A stretch of DNA of 64,000 nt from assembly GCF_021917145.1 (NCBI RefSeq), contig NW_025813698.1, forward strand, positions 224,501-288,500. Direction: 5' to 3'. Positions within the stretch are counted from its first letter, which is position 1; each line of letters starts with the position of its first letter. A model generated the notes under the pieces. It was given only the letters and a program-made list of their open reading frames with translations, searched no databases and had not been told where the DNA came from. This DNA comes from Hypomesus transpacificus (Eukaryota > Chordata > Actinopteri > Osmeriformes > Osmeridae). Position numbers and translations under genes: made by a program. Below are positions 38,101 through 64,000 of this stretch, piece by piece.

Positions 38101-38890
38101 TTCATGTTTTGGCTGTTTGCAATGTTTGGGACTACCTCATTGTTATGATCAGTGACCTATGCTCTTTTGTAAAGCTCTCTCTTGGAAGTCGCTTTGGATA
38201 AAAGCGTCTACTAAATGCATAAATGTAAATTTGAATACATTTGACTGTAAATTTGTCATACTAGCAAACATGTAAGTACACTGCATTCACACAGGCATCA
38301 GAACAATTAATCATAAGCTAAATTTCCAGAATTTGTTTAAAGGTAAAACAACGTCACTGACCTAGATGTTTAACTGGGGCTTTGACAATGGCTGAAACAT
38401 TGTATGGGGGAAAGGTGGCTTTATGCGTGGTTTCCGGAAGTTTCTCCTTGAGTTGGGTCTTTGTCATGGTCATGACTGGCCGAGTGATTCTCATGAGGGT
38501 TGACAACTGGGGCTTGAAGCCATCTGCATGGGTGGTCAGGTAATTCACTTGCTTGGGGTCCGAGTGCATCTTAAAGTTGGTACAGAGCTTATTCCAGGCA
38601 GGGGAGCGAATCAGCACTCTCCGATGGTGGTGTGGATAGGAATCGACTGCATCGGTTACATACTCCCTGATATGTGCCAAATCCTTGTGTTCAACCTGGG
38701 CTGGGGGGGGACGCGGAATTGCACATCTCTTGGGAAGTGTGGCAAAGGAATGGAAGTCCTCCTCAACGGTTGTCTTGAATGTTTGGTGTGATCCATAGTT
38801 GCCATAGTCTTTAAAGGGAATGTGTGAGGACTTGTGGAAGTCCTTACCCGTTAGGGGAGTCTGGATCAGGGAACTTACAGCAGTAGCCAT
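35132..38890 (-). CDS. SAXO/TEX45-like axonemal microtubule protein
   Basis: Eight exons join in frame to 453 codons (452 residues): 38362-38890, 37733-37839, 37404-37498, 37115-37215, 36670-36788, 36205-36394, 35871-35959 and 35132-35260. The start is MATAVSSLIQTPLTGKDF and the end is NRPRHRPL. The protein is rich in short motifs of the type T-T-H-x-x-F/Y: KETTHDESFKHPG, STTTHDHYPRRG, FSTTHKEEFGP. It also has LGD/RGD-x-(D/E) blocks such as LGDYSENTWTSTMS. This arrangement recalls the stabilizer-of-axonemal-microtubules family (SAXO4/PPP1R32, SAXO5/TEX45), proteins of cilia and sperm flagella. No signal peptide or membrane segment is seen. The family assignment is from motif style, not alignment; the exon chain itself is well supported by phase agreement at all seven junctions. 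It is divergent from uba52, with about 0.9 kb between them. Confidence 0.7.
38186..38230 (+). repeat. SINE/LINE 3'-tail fragment
   Basis: AAGTCGCTTTGGATAAAAGC followed by GTCTACTAAATGCATAAATG matches the 3' tail of the SINEs elsewhere in this window, but nothing of the tRNA-like head remains. It lies in intron 1 of the SAXO-like gene. Confidence 0.7.
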
Positions 38891-39830
38891 TGAATAGCAC
38901 TTTTAAGAATAACACTGTATAGATCTTGGCTGTCTTAGCTTACACAAATATTACTCTCCTGTCATGTTCAGCCATCTCCTTGGAAAAACAATGCACTGTT
39001 GTGCCACACCATGGAAACATTGATGGACTGTGAAGAACAATGATGTCATAATCCTCTATTTGAAAATAAAGTCAATATTCTATTATAGCACCTGATAAAT
39101 CAATATCACTCCAAAATTAACTTTCACATAACAGAAGTTTGACAGAAATAGACAATTTTAAGATCAAGTAAAAGTATTTTGAAATTATCCATGCAAGTTT
39201 AATTGTATGTGGTCATGAAGAAAGAAATGTGCTAGGAAGGCAATGAAAGTTATTTACCCATTCCATGGCATGCGAAGCCTGAATAGTTGGAGTGGGCTTC
39301 CTTCCATGTGTCAAGTGTCCATCATGCATAATTTACTATTTCCGTGGATAACCTTACAATATATAACCCACATTATCTCATGTTGCATGTTGTTGACCAG
39401 CAATGACTACAAAGTAATGGCTTTAGTAAACATGTGGCAATCATGCAGCTATCTAAATTGTGCTATGATCCCTGAAAAAAATTGTACATTTTAGACTTAA
39501 TCAGGGATGCCAACTTAAAAAAAACCTTGGAGTGAGATGTGGTGGGGACAACCAACATTTTGCTGCTAACAAAGCGAATGCTTAAGAGTTATTAACGAGT
39601 TCCAATTGTCATATAAATCATGACGAATTGACATCCAACTAATTTCCATAAAAAGTAAAAACACATTCATGCGTTTCAAAACACCAAGTAACAAGGCAGT
39701 GCCAAAAGAGGTCATCTAAATGAACACGTACAAACACATATTTTCAGTCTCTCAACAGCAGGTGGCAGTAAAGTTCACGGAGGTCACAAAAGAAGAGGAT
39801 GTGATGTAGTTTTCCTTCCGCCTCCCTCTG

Positions 39831-39862
39831 TCTCTTTTCGTTGAGGCACAGCTATCGGTCGG
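39831..39862 (+). promoter_or_regulatory. uba52 start region and non-coding exon 1
   Basis: The pyrimidine run in CCTCTGTCTCTTTTCG looks like the 5' TOP start of ribosomal-protein genes. A short non-coding exon then ends at the donor GTGGGT (after 39862) and would splice to the acceptor TCTCCACAG before 40310. TOP mRNAs are translated under mTOR control. The exact transcription start is inferred. Confidence 0.5.
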
Positions 39863-40195
39863 GTGGGTACATAGTTTGTCCACAACGTCTTTACTAAAAC
39901 TCTTTATAAGACGATTTAAAAATGTCTCTTCGACATTCTAATGTCATCGCGCTACTGTGGGAGTGTCTTCTTAATAATTTTGTTGGAACGTTTGAAACCA
40001 GAAAAATCCCATAACATGTTAAAATGTAATCTGCTCAAGTGAGCATGTGGCGGAGGCCTTGTGATAAAACACATTTGATAGCTGCTAACGTAGCTAAACG
40101 GCTGTGTGCTAACTATACCCCACAGAAAATATTTTTTAATATTTGTGATTAGTTGGACAGCACATGTTGTAAAACTGATGGGTAGTTTAAACTAA

Positions 40196-41210
<1,015 letters not shown>

Positions 41211-41264
41211 ACTGTTGTGTTGGTGCCTTCGGTGGGCTTGATGCAGAACTGTTCTGATCTGTTA

Positions 41265-41270
41265 AATAAA
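41265..41270 (+). terminator. uba52 polyadenylation signal
   Basis: AATAAA lies 55 bp after the stop codon, followed by TGGTAAAAAG and a GT-rich stretch (CTTGTTTGTCATTGTT), as expected for a cleavage site about 15-25 bp on. Confidence 0.8.
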
Positions 41271-41945
41271 TGGTAAAAAGACATCACCTTGTTTGTCATT
41301 GTTATGTAGGGGTGGAGGGTATTGATCAGGACTATACGGAGGAACAGTTGAAAGGAAACCGTTTTAATGTATCTAGTTGTTGGATGCAAGCATCAATAGA
41401 ATATGAGCAACTGTAAATGTGAGGCAGTGACACATTCAATGGAAAGATCCAGTCTCCAGTGAAGATGAGCTGACTCAGTGTACTGTCCCAATTATGTAGT
41501 TAAGTTTAACATTTTTACCTAAGCCATACCAAGTGACCACGAGACAAGATGTGAGATGAACATGATTCCATTTTAATATTCATAAACAAGTACAAATGTT
41601 CTCAAGGTTGAATGATCCTTTACTACACTGGTTGTTTCAGTAAGACAACTTTCGTTTGCAAGACTGGTTAAATCAAGGGAGTGAAAATGTGTACTGGCTT
41701 TAATCATGACTTGGATGTATTGAAGTGTTTTGAGGTATATCAATATACTGGGCTGTGTGTAAAAATACATACCCAAAGGTTGCAATTTATGAAAAAAGCA
41801 AATTAAAACAAATGACTACCCTTAAGCCAGTTTTAATACAGAATGTGCTTTTCCAGGTGCATGGTAACAGAACATCTTTGGTACTGCATTTTGTGATGTG
41901 ACTACAGTATCAATGTTGAACATGGAGATCTCATCCATTATTTAA

Positions 41946-42152
41946 ATCTGTTCTTCAACCCTGGTCCTCAGAGCCCCTCTGTCCTGTTTGATTAAAATCT
42001 CCTGCTCCATCACACCTGATTCAAATGAATGGGTCGTTATTAGGCTTCTGCAAAGCTTGATAACGACCCATTCATTTGAATCAGGTGTGTGCAGGGAAAC
42101 ATCTAAAATATAAAGGACAGTCGGCTCCGAGGACCAGGGTTGAAGACCGCTG
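41946..42152. mobile_element. foldback (hAT-like) element, copy A
   Basis: This is a long inverted repeat. The innermost 30 bp of each arm are perfect complements (42011-42040 and 42060-42089, containing CACACCTGATTCAAATGAAT), around a 19-bp centre. The outer arms (TTCTTCAACCCTGGTCCTC and its complement) are partly diverged. Non-coding. Confidence 0.85.
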
Positions 42153-42936
42153 ATCATGAAGACACAATGCATACTGAAAATGAGCGCACAATTTGAAGAA
42201 AAGGGTTGATCAACAAAACATCCCACATTTTGATGGTGTGGAAGTAATCCACTAACAGGCCAATCCATATTTAATAGATCACCAAAAAAAGAAACACAAG
42301 GGCCTTTGGTGACACGCAAGCTTTGACCTAGGGATTTAATTGTGCTTTTCCAGGACCAATACTATGATTAGTATAGCTTATTCTAGAACAATTGCACTTT
42401 ATTTGTACCTACAATAAAGAACCATTAACCTGAAGGAAGGCTTAGATCAAGTGGAGATAAGTTGCATGTAGATTGTGCTTGTTTGTAAGAGATCAAACAT
42501 TATCATTGAATTACTGTAGCCTGGAGGACCCGAGCTGAGCTGTTGGTCTGGTTGAACAGACTGGTATTGAAACAAGTCATAAGTACCTGGTTTCTAACTA
42601 CTTGTGTTACTCATAACTCATACTATTGTACACTAGGCAATGCACATAACTTCTATTCCTTGGCAAATTGATTTGCTGAGCTCATGCAGTTTTTAAATTG
42701 TGTATCCTTGGTGATCAAAAAAGTGTCTGCATTTTGAAGCAAACCCTTTGAAGAAATCACGGTGTTAGTATTATTATGGCAACTGTTAGTGTAATAATAC
42801 ATAGTGTTTGACACAATCATTTGATAATACTGACAAACGTAAACAATAACTTGGTACCTACAAGTGTAAGACCCAAATATAAGGTAACCAAATGAACTTC
42901 AACATACATGTGGCTAACACCTTATGTATTCCCTGA

Positions 42937-43147
42937 CAGTGGTTCTCAACCCTGGTCCTCTGGACCCCACGTCCTGCATGTTTTAGATGTTTCCATGTTC
43001 CAACACACCTGATTCAAATGAATGGTTGTTATCTAGTTATGCAGAAGCCTGCTAACGACCATTCATTTGAATCAGGTGTGTTGGAGCAGGGAAACATCTA
43101 AAACATGCAGGACAGGGGGTCCAGGGGACCAGGGTTGAGAACCACTG
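42937..43147. mobile_element. foldback (hAT-like) element, copy B
   Basis: The element begins CAGTGGTTCTCAACCCTGGT and ends with ACCAGGGTTGAGAACCACTG, a perfect 20-bp terminal inverted repeat. The inner arms include CATGTTTTAGATGTTTCC and its complement. CAGTGGTTCTCAA is a known terminal type of hAT-Charlie elements. The flanking 8 bp do not give a clear duplication. Confidence 0.85.
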
Positions 43148-43577
43148 CCCGATGAAACCATGTGTGAACATGTCCTTTTAGTCACCTGTACGGTGGGAGT
43201 AGTGTGTGTGTGTCTTGACAGCGCTACAGCAGATGTTTACCATTCCTTGTGGAGTTTCCACGTTGTTGTCACGGTGACGACAAGCCATGATTGCAAGGTG
43301 CCACTGCTGAGGTGTGCTTGAGCTAACAACATTCAGAGCAAGCTTCCTTGTCAGTCAAAACTCCTTCCACTGGGTGCATCTCAATAGCCTTAAGCAACTT
43401 CCTTTTCTTTCTTCATCTGCACTGAGCACATGAACAGAGATGAGTCATCGCTAGCTCCTGATAGATATTCTCCATGCTACTTTCACCTTTCATGCCTTTT
43501 TTTTGTGTGTTTTTTCTTAGATAAGTACAGATGAAGGCAGGGAAGGCAATATATTCAGACTTTTTATACTATGGTGG

Positions 43578-60705
<17,128 letters not shown>

Positions 60706-61616
60706 GCTAAAGAAAAAACGTTGTGTCTATGTAAAATCCCAGTCTTATATTTTACGTAGGCTATATCAAGTCTTTTCTCTTCTGTCTCCGAGTGGATATG
60801 TAGGCTACAAATCGTCTCAAATGTCACAGCAAGTTTCTCGTTGCGTTACATATCTAACACCAGAACCAATCCACGTATATTTCTTTAGTTTGTTGCCGTA
60901 GTGTTTTTCTCAAGTGTTGTAGTTTTGTCCTTTGAAGTCAACTGCACAATTACAGCTTTCCTTTGTCCGTATCTCCAGCTAATCACGTCTTCCGAGTACT
61001 TCTCTAACCTAAAAATGTAACTTCTCTCAGAGAAAAACAATTTTAAATGCGAATGTATTGCAACCACTGATGACGGTCCTCTCACGACAGTGAAATCCGT
61101 CTGTAATCTTCACTTTGTTGTCCCTCGTTGCTGTGCCGATGTTAATACTAGTATCCCATTCAAGAAGCCTGAGCTGTTCAATTTGAATTTGAGATCTTCT
61201 TCGACACCACCTGGTGGTTACTATTCCACGTATCCAATTACGTTGCACTTAAAGCCATTACACGTGTGAAATGTTATTTTACAGTCATCTGCCAGCTGAC
61301 GTGAAAGAGTGCTCGCCACATGTAATGTGGTTTGATTGTGTCTGGTAGACTAATGGAATTAAAATATCTGATTTCAAATGATTGATTTCCGGGATCCGCT
61401 CACAAGTGGCTGGTAGGTCGGCTTGGAAGTTGAAACATAAAAACGGCCTGTCAAGATAATAGAAGCCGGTCATTTCCAGATTTTTTTTTTATTACAGTTT
61501 TCAGATTGATTTTTTCCCCAATACTTACTGGAGCACACTAGTGCTAAATGCATTTACAGCAATGTCATAACATTTTGCTTCGAGAATATTTTTTTTGTCT
61601 ATGTTTATTTCACAGA

Positions 61617-61668
61617 ATTGTTTTAATCCGAAAAGCAAAGCAATCTTTGCTTTTCGGATTAAAACAAT
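61617..61668. repeat. perfect 24-bp inverted repeat
   Basis: The left arm 61617-61640 (ATTGTTTTAATCCGAAAAGC plus AAAG) and the right arm 61645-61668 are exact reverse complements around a 4-nt CAAT loop. It lies in the 1.9-kb gap between homer3 and ddx49. No coding role is visible. Confidence 0.95.
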
Positions 61669-62516
61669 GTAAACTATTGAAATACAAAATACAGAATGTG
61701 GGATATAGCCCTTTCGTATTAGGTGCATGCACTAATCATGCTGTGCGTTGGCCTATTTCAGACCATTCATCTCAGTCCTTGACTGCAGTGTTAAAATCTG
61801 TAGGGACTGTTGTTCTGTGTATGAATGTACATTAACCCATCCACATGTGTGTTGGATGAAATAATGTGTTCTTAAATAGGCTGAGGCCATTTACAAGTTG
61901 TTATCTAATCAAACACACAGTTGTGATACCTTACCATAATAATATATCTAAATTAGGCCTTTATTTGGCATGCAAGGCCACATGGGAGACACAGTTGATT
62001 TTTTTTAAAGATAGATCTCTACTCCAGCATCTCTGACCTGACCTCAATGAGGAATAGGAGGCCGTCAGCTGATATAGTCCCATGTGACGCCTTCAGTGGA
62101 AAATCACAGAGAAGGTAATGGCAACGATCTACACTAGAACATGGATAATACAGTGTCATCAACACCCGTACATTACTATTCTTGCCCAATTTATTTGTTT
62201 GTATTCACGCCTATAATTCCTATTTTTCAGTTATTCCCCAGATGTATTCACTCCTGTAGGCGTATTACATCACTTACACCAGACTCCTTGAATGGTATGT
62301 TTGCCAATACACACCCCACAGTGATTTAGTGGGAGGAACATCCAGAAATACTTTTTAATGAGCAAGTTTTGAAATTAGAAATTGTTTTCTTTTGTATGAT
62401 AATTGTATTTTTTTGTAGCATTAATAAACGTAGTAAAGAGTCCTTATTCACCTGCTTACAGCACCAACTAATGAGTGAGCTTTAGAGCTTCAAGGATTGC
62501 AAATGGGACGCTGAGC

Positions 62517-62524
62517 TGACGTCA
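62517..62524. promoter_or_regulatory. cAMP-response element upstream of ddx49
   Basis: A perfect palindromic TGACGTCA lies 127 bp upstream of the ddx49 ATG, followed by CAGCATGCGCC, which resembles part of an NRF-1 site. Both are common in promoters of housekeeping genes without TATA boxes. Assignment to ddx49 is by position. Confidence 0.6.
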
Positions 62525-62650
62525 TCAGCATGCGCCTATTGAGAGTCGACACGAGGATGTGACTACCGCTGATCATTTTTATTTTCATTTCGATCTAAAC
62601 TAGTGACTTAGTTGTATAATAATTGGTCGATGACGTAAGAATTAGCAAAA

Positions 62651-64000
62651 ATGTCTGAGTTTTCCGCCCTAGGGCTGTCAAATTGGTTGATACAACAATG
62701 TACACAATTGGGGATCAGTAAACCAACACCCGTCCAGGAGAACTGTGTGCCACCAATTTTGGAAGGTAAGACTATTAGCCAGGTAGCTAATCTTTTTTAT
62801 AAACTTTATTCAAACAAAATGCCATATTTTGACCTAACAGCCTCTTGAAATAATGTTTAGCTGATTATTCAGTAGATAACGAACATATTTGTGGATTCTC
62901 ATGGTTTTCCTCTAGGTCGGGATGTGATGGGCTGTGCAAAAACTGGCAGTGGAAAGACTGCCGCGTTTGTTTTACCAGTGCTCCAGAAGTTATCTGAGGA
63001 TCCCTTTGGGATATTCTGTCTCGTGCTCACGCCAACCAGGTTAGTGGATCTCTGGCTTGTTAGATTAGTTGTATAATCAGCCAAATAAGACTAGCTTTGT
63101 GTATTTAAATCAAGCTATATGTGACTAGCTTTAAGTATTTACGATTAAAAGAGTTTTTAATCCGTTTTTTTTGCAGAGAGTTGGCGTACCAGATTGCTGA
63201 GCAGTTCAGAGTCTTTGGCAAACCGCTGGGCTTGAGGGATTGTATTATTGTTGGTGGAATGGGTAAAGCCTTATATAAGATTTTATGAAAAGAGGATGAT
63301 ACCTCAATAGCGACCTTAAGCCTTGACTGTCAAACCGCTGTTTGAAACTTCCATGTTATTTTGCCAACAGACATGATCACTCAAGCCTTGGAGTTGTCAA
63401 ATAAGCCTCACATTGTTGTAGCCACACCAGGACGGCTGGCAGACCATATACGAAGCTCCAACACCTTTAGCATGAAGAATATCAGGTTTCTGGTGAGTCT
63501 GAGACGGCTAAACAATCCATGTTGGTTTGACTGAGGTGTACAGACAGAAACACTTCTATGAACATTTGAGACATTACTGTCAGAAAAGTTATCATGTTGT
63601 TTTGATACACCACTCAATTGTTTCAATATAAACAATTGGGGGACCTCAATTAACTACTGGTGTAGTTACCATGATCCCCAACTGGTCCTGACAGTGTTTC
63701 CTTGTGACAGATCATGGATGAAGCGGATCGCCTGCTGGAGCAGGGCTGCACAGACTTCACCAAGGACCTGGAGGTGATTCTGGGGGCTGTGCCAGCCAAA
63801 CGCCAGACTCTCCTCTTCAGTGCCACCCTCACAGACACTCTGCAGGAGCTCAAAAGCATCGCCATGAACGAACCCTTCTTCTGGGAAAGCAAATCTGAGT
63901 AAGTATATTATTGAACTAATCTCTGCTAATGACTCGTAGAAAATAACTCCTATGATCATATAGAATTTATTTTAATAAGTAAACCTTTGATTCAAGAGTC
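62651..64000 (+). CDS. ddx49: DEAD-box RNA helicase DDX49, partial
   Basis: Five exons of the 5' part are present: 62651-62765, 62916-63039, 63177-63262, 63371-63492 and 63711-63898. They give 211 codons plus two bases, and the gene continues past the window. The start [16 protein letters not shown] leads into the Q motif (PTPVQ, Gln29). Walker A is AKTGSGKT at 46-53, motif Ia is PTREL at 78-82, Ib is TPGRL, motif II is DEAD at 152-155 and motif III is SAT at 186-188. All RecA-1 motifs are intact. The C-terminal helicase domain lies outside the window. DDX49 is a nucleolar ATP-dependent RNA helicase, related to yeast Dbp8, acting in small-subunit ribosome biogenesis. Assignment rests on the N-terminal sequence and on the homer3 neighbour. 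Confidence 0.93.

Larger units (their letters stand above)
60706..62650. other. intergenic gap between divergent homer3 and ddx49
   Basis: The two genes run head to head about 1.95 kb apart between their start codons. It contains the perfect hairpin at 61617-61668 and a cAMP-response element near ddx49. No other exon is seen. Confidence 0.6.

Overview
The window is vertebrate, almost certainly teleost, nuclear DNA. It has split genes with GT-AG introns, tRNA-derived SINEs ending in a GCTCTGGATAAGAGCGTCTG-type tail, hAT- and mariner-like MITEs, and long (GA)n, (CA)n and poly-C tracts. The species cannot be named from the sequence. Exon joins below were made by eye: each junction was chosen so that splice consensus, reading phase and protein family agree. 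No transcript or database evidence was available.

Layout. 1-6.4 kb: two interferon-induced protein 44 (IFI44)-like GTPase genes in tandem on the minus strand. The first (1-1410) is cut by the window edge and carries an N-terminal TLDc domain. The second (3441-5717) is complete at 314 codons and has no TLDc domain. Around them are MITEs, a SINE beside a splice site, and an inverted fragment of the second gene's exon 5. About 6.4-28.2 kb: a gene-poor stretch of some 22 kb in which I found no convincing exon. It holds a 260-bp hAT-like MITE with target duplication, large (GA)n/(CT)n tracts, two close CACGTG boxes, a 299-bp solo LTR inside an older repeat, and many simple repeats.

28.2-34.1 kb: arrdc2, an alpha-arrestin on the minus strand, with eight coding exons and two phase-matched alternative first exons. 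35.1-38.9 kb: an eight-exon minus-strand gene (452 codons) resembling the SAXO/TEX45 axonemal microtubule proteins. 39.8-41.3 kb: uba52 (ubiquitin-ribosomal protein eL40 fusion, 128 codons) on the plus strand. 43.6-60.7 kb: homer3 on the minus strand, nine coding exons and 356 codons, whose first coding exon contributes only ATGGG. 62.65 kb to the end: ddx49, a DEAD-box RNA helicase on the plus strand, its first 211 codons present.

From memory, ARRDC2, UBA52, HOMER3 and DDX49 all lie on human 19p13.11, with HOMER3 and DDX49 neighbours, so the right half looks like an ancient syntenic block. The genes do not form one pathway. They are innate-immunity GTPases, a NEDD4-family ubiquitin-ligase adaptor, an axoneme protein, a ubiquitin/ribosome precursor, a synaptic scaffold and a ribosome-biogenesis helicase. 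The strongest points for follow-up are the duplicated arrdc2 first exon, the divergent IFI44 pair with its inverted exon copy, nested MITE and LTR insertions with readable target duplications, and three perfect short hairpins. I did not find evidence for a wholly new biological system.
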